Shown in pieces: positions 1 through 7,360 of a stretch of 13,563 nucleotides of DNA. Positions within the stretch are counted from its first letter, which is position 1. Every line of letters starts with the position of its first letter. The stretch is taken from NCBI GenBank assembly GCA_963807235.1, contig CAWEBF010000005.1:1-13563 (forward strand). The letters run 5' to 3'. Source of the stretch: CAWEBF01 sp963807235. GTDB taxonomy: Bacteria > Acidobacteriota > Vicinamibacteria > Vicinamibacterales > UBA2999. Below the pieces are notes generated by a model. That model was not told the DNA's origin. It made no database searches and saw only the letters and a list, made by a program, of their open reading frames with translations. The translations under genes were made by a program, and so were the position numbers.

Positions 1-60
1 GCAGACACCGTCTACGCGGCGCTTCGCAAGGTTGCCGGAGTGTCTCGCCACGGGTCCTAG
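1..60 (+). CDS. C-terminal end of an unidentified protein (partial)
   Basis: Frame 1 is open from the first base and gives 19 residues ending in VSRHGS before a TAG at 58-60. The composition (ADTVYAALRKVAG) looks like an amphipathic helix at the end of a real protein. The fragment is too short to assign to a family. It would converge on the minus-strand gene at 319-804, with the inverted repeat at 81-175 between them. A chance open frame of this length is possible in GC-rich DNA, so this is a tentative call. Confidence 0.35.
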   Translation, partial: ADTVYAALRKVAGVSRHGS

Positions 61-80
61 TCTCGATTGTCGCCTGGGCC

Positions 81-175
81 GGCCATAGGATCTCGCGGCT
101 CCGTCCGGTTTCGGCCTCTTTCCAGCATCCGCGACGTCGGGCTGGCATGGGCCGGCGCCGCGAGATCCCATGGCC
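81..175. repeat. Long inverted repeat in the 61-318 non-coding stretch
   Basis: The 19 bases at 81-99 (GGCCATAGGATCTCGCGGC) are matched by the reverse complement of 157-175 at 18 of 19 positions. The arms are separated by 57 bases. The spacer contains smaller inverted repeats, for example CCAGC at 122-126 against GCTGG at 141-145, so a transcript could fold into a branched hairpin. The rest of 61-318 shows no convincing gene on either strand. The element lies between converging genes, so a termination or REP-like role is possible, but the large spacer and lack of a T-run do not fit a standard intrinsic terminator. It could also be a decayed mobile-element remnant. Confidence 0.6.
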
Positions 176-318
176 AACCCAAGAGAACGGCGGCGAGTTT
201 CTTTACCAGACGACCTTGGCGAGCAGGCGTACTCGGTTGTAACGCTTCAGCAGGATTGCTTCAATAGTGAGCGAGGGTGACGGCCGTGCTCGTTATCGTC
301 GTCTTTCGGCGCGATTAT

Positions 319-804
319 TCACGGCTCCTGCTTATCCAACACACTGGTGGCGTGAAACGGGTTTCCGTTGGCACCCGTGCCGGTCGAAACGGTCGCGACT
401 GTCTTGCCGTCCGGAGCGACGGTCAGCTTCAACGTGTTACGGATCTGACCGTTCAACTTGAGGACCCGCTGGATCGTCCGGGCGTCGATGCTTGTGTAGG
501 CTTCCCGCGCCGCAGGATTGGAAATTCCTTCAACGACGACGTCCTTTCCGTCGAGCGCGGCCGTGCGCGTCGTGCGCGTCTTCGTCCCATCCCCGTTGTC
601 GACTTCGAACGTCACGACGAAACGATCACCGCGAGGCGCCAACGTAACGGTCTGGCTCTTCGGCGTCTGGCCGGTATCAGCCTTGGACTTTTCGGTGTTC
701 AGCTTCCACGTCCCGAAGAAGGCGGGGTTGATGTCGCCGGCGCCAGCAAGGCCAGCAGACAACCCGACGACCAGCGCGACCGTGGCGACGACCAGATTTC
801 GCAT
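319..804 (-). CDS. Small secreted beta-rich protein, Acidobacteria type, function unknown
   Basis: This is a 161-residue protein with a clear Sec signal peptide: MRNLVVAT, then a hydrophobic stretch of about 18 residues ending near AGAG. The mature part opens with FFGTWKLNTEKSKADTGQTP. The GTWKLN..KSK opening followed by alternating strands is typical of lipocalin-like secreted proteins that are numerous in Acidobacteriota and have no known biochemical role. The start at 804 is chosen over an ATG 21 bases upstream because GAGGTG sits 4 bases before it and because the signal peptide then begins with the usual Met-Arg. It follows the molybdenum hydroxylase gene on the same strand after 275 bases and is probably a separate transcript. 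Secretion is well supported; function is not. Confidence 0.8.
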   Translation of the reverse strand: MRNLVVATVALVVGLSAGLAGAGDINPAFFGTWKLNTEKSKADTGQTPKSQTVTLAPRGDRFVVTFEVDNGDGTKTRTTRTAALDGKDVVVEGISNPAAREAYTSIDARTIQRVLKLNGQIRNTLKLTVAPDGKTVATVSTGTGANGNPFHATSVLDKQEP

Positions 805-1079
805 ACGCACCTCGCCATTCAACACAGCAATCCGGTTGCCAGAGTGAACCGAGGCCGATCATTGGCCGTTCGCATCCCTGATACGGCTTCCCACCGAGTC
901 CCGTACGCCATAACCGCCGAGTCGGGCGTGAGTCGACCGTCATTGGGTGCTGCTCGCCCCAATGGCAGCGTTGTTCGAGGCGGCCGAGTTTGCACGCCGC
1001 CGGTCAACTGGCCGGCGGAATTCGCATGTGTGATTCGTCAGCGGCGCCGGCCCAACGCCAAGAGGCGGGCGGCTGGAGC
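805..1079. other. Non-coding spacer between the hydroxylase gene and the 319-804 gene
   Basis: No convincing gene was found here. Two short inverted repeats are visible. One has arms CATTGGG (941-947) and CCCAATG (958-964) around a 10-base loop. The other has arms CCGCCGG (997-1003) and CCGGCGG (1012-1018) around an 8-base loop. The second lies about 65 bases past the stop of the minus-strand hydroxylase gene and could help stop its transcription, but no T-run follows on that strand. The spacer must also hold the promoter of the 319-804 gene. I could not single out a convincing -35/-10 pair. Confidence 0.5.
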
Positions 1080-3390
1080 CTATCCCCAGTGCAAATCGTG
1101 GAGTCGGTAGGGGAGATCGCGGAAACGTTTCCCTGTGATCTGGAAGATGGCGTCGCCGATCGCGGACTGAACCGACGTGGCGCGGTCGTGGCCCATGCCG
1201 ATCAGCCAGTGCTGTGTCGGGAAGAAGCGGATGTTGATCTCGGGCGGGTCCTCGTCGATGCGTGACAACGGGAACGTGTGGAAGTTGCTCTCGACGATGC
1301 GCCCGTCCTTGATCGTGCTGGCCTGGTGCATCGCGTCGTTGTAGAACCAGGCGATCTGGCCTTCGATCTGCTTCTTGACCGACAGCGGGTTCACCAGGCC
1401 GAAGCCGGTCTCGTGCGCGACGTCCACCCGTTCGAGCCGCACTTTGCCCTGCCGGCTCACGCTGACGGTATGCACCATGGCGCTGATCGTCGCCATGCCG
1501 TTGCCCTCGGCGCCCCGCTCCTCGAGACCGATTGCCCGCGCTTTGCCCGGCGGCAGCGGCGTGCCCCAGCCCGACATCTCCGCGGCCATGTCGAGCGCCT
1601 TGATCATGTCGTTCTTGTAGGGCAGCTGCGTGCGGGCCAGCAGCTCGCGCCGGTAGAGGTACGGATCCCGGCCGGCGGCGCGCGCCAGTTCGTCGATGAA
1701 GCTCTCGCGGTAGAACTCGTGCGCGGCCTGGCCGATCCCGCGGCGCGTGCCGACCGGCACGTGAAACTTCGTGGTGTGGTTGGAATAGCGATAGTTCGGT
1801 ACGTGGTAGCGCGAGGTCACGTGGAACGACGACTCGGGGCCGAAGCCGCCCTCCTGCATGGCGGTCCGTACGTCGAGCGCTATCGGCCAGCCGTCGGCGT
1901 CGAGGGCGGCCTTGAGCCGCGCCACGCCCATCGCGCGATAGGTGGTGCCGATGAAGTCCTCCTCGCGTGTCCACAGCATGTGGATCGGCGTGCCGCGGTG
2001 CGCGTTCGCGATCATGATCGCGTGCTCGGCCTGGGGCCCGTTGCCGTTGCGGCCGAACCCGCCGCCAAGGTGACACAAGTGCAGGTGAACGTTCGTCTCG
2101 GGGATCCCGGTGATCTTTGCGGCGCTGAATCGGGTTTCCTGCGGGCTCTGATCGCCGATCCAGATGTCCACGCGGTCGTTGGTGACGAGCACCGTAGCGT
2201 TGCCGGGCTCCATTCGGGCGCGCGGGAGGAACGGCGTCGAGTACACCGCCTCGATCACCTTGGCGGCGCCGGCGAACGCAGCGTCGACGTTGCCGTGACT
2301 CGCGCGCACCATGCCCGGCCGATCGAGCGCGGCGACGAGCGCCGCGCGCATGTTCTCGCTGTTGAAGGCGGCGTGTTCCGGCGGAACCGTCCACTCGATC
2401 GGCATCCGATCGATCGCCGTCTTGGCCTGGTACCAGCTGTCGGCGACCACCGCGACGCCGCCGCTGAAGACGCGCCCTCGCGTCAGCGCCGGATCGGGGA
2501 TCGGGAACTGGACCGCGGAGCGCACGCCAGGCATGCGGCGGACCGGCTCGAAGTCGAAGCTCTTGACGTCGCCGCCGTAGACCGGGCACGTCTTCACCGC
2601 CGCCCACTTCATGCCGGGCAGGCGGACGTCGATCGCGTACAGCGTCTTGCCCGTGACCTTGTCGGGCACGTCGAGGTTCTTCTGCTCGGTGCCCATCAGC
2701 GTCCACTGGTCCGGAGACTTGATCGTGATCGTCTCCGGGTGTGGATGCGGCGTCTGGGCCGCGCGACCGGCGATGCGCCCGTAGCTCGTGGTGCGCCCAC
2801 TCGAGGCGTGCGTGATGATGCCGTCCTTGGCCGTCAGCTCGGCCACCGGCACGTTCCACAGCGACGCAGCGGCCAGCAGCAGGCGTTCCCGGGCCTCGGC
2901 CCCGGCAAGCTGCAGATAGTACCGGCCGTCCTTCACCGACGACGCCGCGTTGGTCCGCATGCGCCGGTAGAGGCTGTCGGGGATGCCCGCTACGCCGGTG
3001 CGATCGCGATTGCCGAACGTCGGCTCACCGCCGCCTTTGGGATCGGTGGCGCCGCAGGCCGGGAACTTTCAGCGTCCACTCGGGCGCCTTCTCCCGCGCG
3101 TCGCGGTTCGCGGAGGCGTACTCGGGCCTTACCTTGGTCCAGTCGCACTGCAGTTCCTCGCAGACCATCATGGCGTTGGAGGTCCAGACGCCCTGGCCGA
3201 GCTCGGTCTGCGCGATGCGAATCGTCACGGTGTCGTCCGGGGCGATCACGATCCAGGCGTTGATTTCGGGGGCGCGGTGCCCAGTCGTCGGCGTCTGGGC
3301 GATCGCGCGCGACGGCACCCAGAAGCCGAGCACAAAGGCGCCCTGGGCGGCTGCCATCACCGACAGGAATTCGCGGCGGTCCACGCTCAT
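1080..3390 (-). CDS. Xanthine dehydrogenase-family molybdopterin-binding subunit, Tat-exported (frameshifted)
   Basis: This is the catalytic large subunit of a periplasmic molybdenum hydroxylase of the IorB/aldehyde oxidase type; its substrate is unknown. Read across one frameshift it is about 769 residues, normal for the family. It starts MSVDRREFL, a twin-arginine signal, and has an Ala-Gln processing site near residue 32. GGGFGR (about residues 442-447) lies in the molybdopterin-binding region, followed by a RRGIGQ stretch. At the C-terminus the usual GxGE, which carries the catalytic Glu, reads GMGH. The frame breaks near 3057, at a GG pair: upstream residues end KVPG and the family sequence resumes GATDPKGGG. 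The ATG overlaps the stop of the [2Fe-2S] gene as ATGA, so the two are translationally coupled. There is no FAD subunit, as in two-subunit enzymes that donate electrons to membrane carriers. Family is certain; activity is uncertain because of the Glu-to-His change. Confidence 0.88.
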
Positions 3391-3848
3391 GCGCGCCTCA
3401 TCATCCCGGCGGCCAGGTGGATGGCCTTGCGGACGCGGTGATACGTGCTGCAGCGGCAGGCGTTGGTGATCCTGGCGTCGATGTCGGCGTCGGAAGGATT
3501 CGGGATCTCCTTCAACAGCGCCACGGCGCTCATGATCATCCCGGATTGGCAGTAGCCGCACTGCGGCGCGTCCAGCTCCTTCCAGGCAACCTGGACCGGG
3601 TGGCTGCCGTCCGGCGAGAGACCCTCGATCGTCAGGATCTGTTTGCCGCGGCGACCGACGCCGGGACGCTGCACGAGCGGATCGGCCGCCCGTCCACGTG
3701 CAGTGTGCACGCACCGCATTGCCCGATGCCGCAGCTGAACTTCGTGCCCGTCAGCCCGATGTGGTCGCGAACCAGCCACAGCAGCGGCGTCTGCGGGTCG
3801 GCAGTCGATGCGGTGCCGCACGCCGTTCACAATCAGGTCGAAAGGCAT
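3387..3848 (-). CDS. (2Fe-2S)-binding subunit of the molybdenum hydroxylase (two compensating frameshifts)
   Basis: This is the small electron-transfer subunit, about 153 residues, with two [2Fe-2S] domains. The N-terminus (MPFDLIVNGVRHRIDC) and the C-terminal half are in frame. The latter includes CGYCQSG and ACRCSTY, the ligands of the second cluster. Between about 3800 and 3647 the open frame reads nonsense (RPADAAAVAGSRPH). The +1 frame over the same bases gives the family sequence TPLLWLVRDHIG, then CGIGQCGACT and RSCSVP, the four cysteines of the plant-ferredoxin-type cluster. An extra base in the GG at 3800-3801 and a missing base in the CC at 3646-3647 explain this exactly. As the sequence stands the first cluster is lost although the frame stays open. 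The gene is first in the operon, 72 bases after DUF885, with a TATAAT at 3892-3897. Confidence 0.85.
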   Translation of the reverse strand: MPFDLIVNGVRHRIDCRPADAAAVAGSRPHRADGHEVQLRHRAMRCVHTARGRAADPLVQRPGVGRRGKQILTIEGLSPDGSHPVQVAWKELDAPQCGYCQSGMIMSAVALLKEIPNPSDADIDARITNACRCSTYHRVRKAIHLAAGMMRRA

Positions 3849-3891
3849 CGTTCTGACTCAGGGTGCCACAACGGTCGCGAGAATAGACGGC

Positions 3892-3897
3892 ATTATA
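3892..3897 (-). promoter_or_regulatory. Likely -10 element of the molybdenum hydroxylase operon
   Basis: The minus strand reads TATAAT, a perfect sigma-70-type -10 hexamer. It ends about 43 bases before the ATG of the [2Fe-2S] subunit gene, inside the 72-base gap after DUF885. No good -35 hexamer is seen 16-18 bases upstream; the best is ATCGAC or GATCGA. No clear Shine-Dalgarno precedes the ATG at 3848. Confidence 0.45.
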
Positions 3898-3920
3898 CGA
3901 GCGAAACGCGGGCGTCGATC

Positions 3921-5695
3921 TCAGTGCGAGCTCTGGCTGATGAACCGATCGACCACCTGTTCCAGAAGCGTCAGGGGCACCGTGCCGGTTGACAGCACGA
4001 GGTCGTGGAAGGCCTTCGGATCGAAGCGCGGTCCGAGGGCCTTTTGCGTCTTCTCGCGCAGTTCCACGAGCTTCAGCTCCCCGATCATGTAAGCGCAGGC
4101 CTGGCCCGGGTTGATGACGTAGCGCTCGACTTCGCTGGCTTCGATGCCGTAGTCGATCGCCTGCTGCCGCGTCCACCCCTTGGTGTGGAGGCCCGTGTCC
4201 ACCACCAGGCGTCGCGCGCGGAAGAGCGCTGCGTCCAGCTGCCCGAGCCGCCCTTCGATGTCTCCGTCGTACCACCGTTCTCCGCGGCCAGCCGTTCTGC
4301 GTAGAGTCCCCATCCCTCGCTGAAGGCGGAGATGCCGCCGAGCGCGCGAATCTGCCGGAATCGCGGGTTCGCATGGTTCTCGACATCCAGGGCTACCTGG
4401 AAGTGATGGCCGGGCACAGTCTCGTGATACACGAGCGTGCGAAGGCCGAACTTCGTCATCCGCGACGGTCGAAGGGGGATCTGAAACGTGCCAGGGCGGG
4501 ATCCATCCGGCGACGGCGGGTTGTAGCTTGCGGCCGCGCTCGCTTCCCGGAACTTCGGGTACGGGCGAGCCACGACCGGTGCCTTTGGTGTCTTGATGAA
4601 GAGAGACATCGAACGCTGCTGGGCGTCGCGCATCATCCCGTCGATGTCGCGCATGATCTGCGCGCGGCCTTCCTCCGTCAGCGGGTAGGCGGAGTCCTTC
4701 TCCAGCTGATCGATCCGGGCCTGCAGCGAGCCGCTGGATCGGCCCAACTGCTTCAGCAGTGCGTCCATCTCGCTCTCGATCCGCGCCACTTCCCGCAGAC
4801 CGATCTGGTGAATCTCGTCGGCGCCCAGGGTGGTGCTGGTGAAACGCCGCAGTTGGTAGTTGTAGGCCTGGATGCCGCCGGGAAACCGCGACAGGCCAGC
4901 GGCATCGGACGCGCGCGACTCGAGTGGCCGCAGCGCGGTGAGCGCGGCTCGCCATGCGGGATAGATCTGGCTCGCTGTGATCTCCTCGGCCGCTACACGA
5001 AGACGTTCGCGTGTGGCCGGGGGGATGCCGGGGGCTGTCGCGGTCCGATCGACGAACGACGACACGAACGGGTTCTGGGCCGGAGGGGTGGAGATGAACT
5101 GCTCTATCTGCGCGATAGTGGCGGCGATGATGAACTTCGGCGGCACCATCCGCTTCTCGGCCAGCGAAACGGCCTCCGCCGTGGCTTCCTGCATGCGAGC
5201 CGCAACTTGGCGGAGCCTCGCGACGTAGTGCTCGGCGTCCTTCTCCGTCACAAGCGGGTGCACGACCGCGAGCTGGTTGGGCAGGTCCACGTTCACGCCG
5301 GCGAACTGCTCGAGCGGGAACACGAAGTCCTCGTATTTCCCGCCCTCGACCGCGATGTCGAGCTGCCATTTCATGAGGTCGGCCGACACACGCTGCGACT
5401 CGGTCAGGCGGTTCCGATCGAACCGGGCCAGCTCGGCCAATCCGCGGCGTGCCAGTTCCCGCCGCTGCTCGCGCCACGCCTGCGTGACGGGCGTCAGCTG
5501 CGACTCCAGCGCGTCCTGCTCCGCGCCCACGAAGTATCGGGTGGCCGTTGCCTGATTCGGGTTGATTCGCACCCAGTCAGCGGTAAAGCGGTTGAAGAAG
5601 TCCTCGATTCCAGGCTGCTGCGCGCGGACAGCGATCGCGTGGTAGAAGGCCAGAAGGACAACCGCGCAGACGACGGGACGCAGGGGCAGTCTCAT
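3921..5695 (-). CDS. Secreted DUF885 family zinc metallopeptidase (frameshifted)
   Basis: Read across one frameshift this is a protein of about 591 residues, the usual size for DUF885. It has a Sec signal peptide (MRLPLRPVVCAVVLLAFYHA, then AVRAQ). HETVPGHH at 424-431 is the HExxPGHH zinc motif of the family. EGWGLYAE at 460-467 is the second conserved block, containing the likely third metal ligand. The substrate is unknown. The frame breaks near 4275 just after LAAENG: one base is missing from a GG run, and the next frame continues WYDGDIEGRLGQLD to a normal C-terminus ending ISQSSH. The start at 5695 gives the signal peptide and is preceded by TATACT plus 6 bases, without a Shine-Dalgarno, so the mRNA may be leaderless. 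It is divergent from azlC. Confidence 0.87.
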
Positions 5696-5696
5696 G

Positions 5697-5712
5697 GGCG
5701 GAGTATATTGCC
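5697..5712. promoter_or_regulatory. 16-base promoter element, copy 1 (DUF885/azlC junction)
   Basis: The plus strand reads GGCGGAGTATATTGCC, identical over 16 bases to 11050-11065. On the minus strand it supplies TATACT (5702-5707), ending 6 bases before the DUF885 ATG at 5695, the spacing expected of a -10 box for a leaderless message. On the plus strand the overlapping TATATT (5704-5709) could drive rightward transcription towards azlC, whose ATG is 43 bases further on. Confidence 0.55.
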
Positions 5713-5740
5713 GGTCCTGACGCGGCGTGCCCCGGTCCGG

Positions 5741-5746
5741 TAATGT
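5741..5746 (+). promoter_or_regulatory. Possible -10 box giving a leaderless azlC message
   Basis: TAATGT fits TANNNT and ends 6 bases before the azlC ATG at 5753. The intervening AGAAAG abuts the ATG and is too close for a normal Shine-Dalgarno. The upstream TATATT at 5704-5709 is an alternative promoter that would give a leader of about 35 bases. Confidence 0.35.
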
Positions 5747-5752
5747 AGAAAG

Positions 5753-6481
5753 ATGCGCCGCTCGTGGAACGACCCGGCCTGGCGCGCCGAGTTCCACAGC
5801 GGCGCGCGCGAGTTGCTGCCCGTTGCCCCCGGGATCCTGGCCTGGGGGCTTGTGACAGGCGTGGCAATGGTGAAAAGCGGGCTCAGCGTTCCGCTGGCCC
5901 TGCTGATGTCGCTCGTGGTCTACGCGGGGTCCGCGCAGCTGGCGGCCCTGCCCCTGATTGCCGCGTCCGCCCCTGCGTGGATCATCGCGGTGACGGCACT
6001 GGCGACCAACATGCGGTTCGTCATCTACGGCGCGGCGACGCGCCGCTGGCTGACCCAGTACAGCGCGCGGCGGCGGTCGCTGCTCGGGTATATCAGCGGG
6101 GACTTCTCGTTCGTCCTGTTCATGAACCGCCTGGAGAAGGAGGGCGGGTTCGCCCATCGCGACGCGTGGCTGTTTGGCGTATGCGCCATGAACTGGCTGA
6201 TCTGGCAGGCGGGTTCGATTGCCGGCATCGTGGGTGGTGCGTTCATCCCGACGAACTGGGGGTTGCAGTTTGCGGGCACCCTGGCGCTCCTGCCGCTGGT
6301 CATGCCGTCGGTGCGGTCGTGGGCGGGCGCCGCGGGCGCACTTGCAGCCGGCAGCGTGTCGATGGCCGCCAACAGTTGGCCCTACAAGTCGGGGCTCCTG
6401 GTGGGCGTGGTCGTGGGTATCACCGTTGCGACGGTGGTGGACAGCCTTACGAACAGCATCGGCGCGGAGGCACGCCCGTGA
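5753..6481 (+). CDS. azlC: AzlC family branched-chain amino acid export protein, large subunit
   Basis: This 242-residue inner-membrane protein is of the AzlC/YgaZ/BrnF family. With AzlD it forms an exporter of branched-chain amino acids and, in some bacteria, methionine. It has a short polar N-terminus, then ARELLPVAPGILAWGLVTG, the usual opening of the family. YAGSAQLAAL (about 57-66) and the conserved NMRFVIYGAA (about 86-95) follow, with several further hydrophobic segments up to VVDSLTNSIG. Length is typical. Its stop overlaps the azlD start (GTGA), as expected for coupled subunits. It diverges from DUF885. The actual substrate cannot be told from sequence. Confidence 0.92.
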   Translation: MRRSWNDPAWRAEFHSGARELLPVAPGILAWGLVTGVAMVKSGLSVPLALLMSLVVYAGSAQLAALPLIAASAPAWIIAVTALATNMRFVIYGAATRRWLTQYSARRRSLLGYISGDFSFVLFMNRLEKEGGFAHRDAWLFGVCAMNWLIWQAGSIAGIVGGAFIPTNWGLQFAGTLALLPLVMPSVRSWAGAAGALAAGSVSMAANSWPYKSGLLVGVVVGITVATVVDSLTNSIGAEARP

Positions 6482-6813
6482 ACAACATGGCCACGTCCGA
6501 CGTGCTGCTGGCGATTGTCAGCCTGGTGCTCGCGACGTTCATCACCCGTGCAGGCATGCTGCTCGTGGGCGACCGGCTGACTCTGTCGCGCCACGTGGAA
6601 GCCGCGTTGCGATTCGCACCGGCCTGTGCGCTGACCGCGCTGGTGTTGCCGGAGGTGCTGGGCCCCGCTGGCGTCCTCGACCTGTCCCTCGGCAACGCGC
6701 GCTGGCCCGCGGCCCTCGCGTCCGCCGCCTTCCTCCTGTGGCGCAACAACGTGCTGGGCGGCATCGCGGTGGGGATGGGAGTGTATACCGTGCTCGCGGT
6801 GCTCTCACGGTAG
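6478..6813 (+). CDS. azlD: AzlD domain protein, small subunit of the branched-chain amino acid exporter
   Basis: This is a 111-residue membrane protein with about four hydrophobic segments: LLAIVSLVLATFITRAGMLL, then APACALTALVLPEVL, WPAALASAAFLLW and GGIAVGMGVYTVLAVL. The order and the RFAPACALTALVLPE block match AzlD/BrnE/YgaH. The GTG at 6478 is chosen because it overlaps the azlC stop (GTGA). An in-frame ATG at 6487 would shorten the protein by three residues and cannot be excluded. The TAG stop lies in the first unit of the heptamer repeat that separates this gene from the converging OsmC-like gene. Confidence 0.88.
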   Translation: MNNMATSDVLLAIVSLVLATFITRAGMLLVGDRLTLSRHVEAALRFAPACALTALVLPEVLGPAGVLDLSLGNARWPAALASAAFLLWRNNVLGGIAVGMGVYTVLAVLSR

Positions 6814-6845
6814 GGCTTTAGGCTCTGGGCTCTAGGCTCTAGGCT
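6813..6845. repeat. Tandem heptamer repeat between converging genes
   Basis: Four complete 7-base units and one partial unit of the form RGGCTCT run head to tail. Unit starts are 6813 (GGGCTTT), 6820 (AGGCTCT), 6827 (GGGCTCT), 6834 (AGGCTCT) and 6841 (AGGCT, partial). The repeat covers the last base of azlD and the stop codon of the OsmC-like gene at 6839-6841. No hairpin terminator is present at this junction. It may be a simple slippage-type repeat or an intergenic family dispersed through this genome. Confidence 0.7.
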
Positions 6846-7360
6846 GCCGTGGCGCTGAGGCGCACCTCGCGGGTGAGCGGCACGCCCCTGCTGAAGATGT
6901 CGTTATAGGAGCTGAGGCGGTCCGCGGTGTCCAGCACGCGCATCACGTCCGCCTGCGGGCTGGTGCTCGACACGGTCACCACGTACCGCATGGCGCCGTA
7001 GCCGGGTCGCACGTCGTCGGCGATACCCAGCTCGCCGCTCACGTCGTAGTCGGCTTGTACTTCGACCTCGAGCGCGTCGAACGGCACCCCGAGGCGCGCG
7101 GCCCACATCCCGTAGCCGATGGCCAGGCACGAGGCCAGCGCGGCGCGTCCCAGCACGCCAGGATTCGGCCCGTTACCGGTGCCGCCGTACTTCTGCGTCA
7201 TGGCGACCGTCAGGGCGTGGGTCCCGTCCGTGACGGCGCATTCCAGCCCCGGACGAAGGACCGCCTTTGTGACCGCCGTGCCTTTGCCCACGCTGCGGCG
7301 CGCCGCCACCGCCGTGACGTTGCGCTCCAGCGCCTCTTTGATTTGGGCGTCGCCGTTCAT
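6839..7360 (-). CDS. OsmC family protein lacking the second catalytic cysteine
   Basis: This 173-residue protein has the OsmC/Ohr fold signature: a beta-rich N-terminus, KYGGTGNGPNPGVLGRAALASCLAIG-type central helix region, and a long C-terminal beta-helix part. Classical OsmC and Ohr reduce organic hydroperoxides with two cysteines. The first, in the ASCLAIG context, is present (C78). At the second site the protein reads ADRLSSYNDIF, with Ser where Cys is expected (about residues 150-151). A peroxidase role is therefore unlikely by the classical mechanism; related Cys-poor OsmC proteins have no settled function. The ATG at 7360 sits at the predicted end of the helicase gene and forms an ATGA with a stop in another frame. 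The family call is firm. Confidence 0.85.
   Translation of the reverse strand: MNGDAQIKEALERNVTAVAARRSVGKGTAVTKAVLRPGLECAVTDGTHALTVAMTQKYGGTGNGPNPGVLGRAALASCLAIGYGMWAARLGVPFDALEVEVQADYDVSGELGIADDVRPGYGAMRYVVTVSSTSPQADVMRVLDTADRLSSYNDIFSRGVPLTREVRLSATAA

Noticed and set aside
203..262. Minus-strand codons reading EAILLKRYNRVRLLAKVVW then a stop
   Set aside because: It looks protein-like, but the frame is closed by a stop about 30 codons upstream with no start codon, and I cannot place it in a family. At best it is a gene remnant.
67..267. Plus-strand 66-codon ORF in the first non-coding stretch
   Set aside because: It crosses the inverted repeat, is Arg/Ser/Gly-rich, has no ribosome site and no recognisable motif.
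997..1018. GC-rich inverted repeat as a terminator for the hydroxylase gene
   Set aside because: The stem is only 7 bp with an 8-base loop and there is no T-run; such palindromes arise often at this GC content. It is mentioned in the spacer entry only.
940..2859. Minus-strand open frame of 639 codons overlapping the hydroxylase in another frame
   Set aside because: The translation is an Arg/Gly/Ala-rich shadow with no domains, while the alternative frame gives clear family motifs.
1278..3263. Plus-strand open frame of 661 codons opposite the molybdenum hydroxylase gene
   Set aside because: It mirrors a well-conserved gene on the other strand. The product is rich in Arg, His and Ala without recognisable motifs, as expected for an antisense frame in GC-rich DNA.
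4373..5743. Plus-strand open frame of 456 codons opposite DUF885
   Set aside because: It is antisense to a gene with a signal peptide and HExxPGHH motif; its product has no family features.
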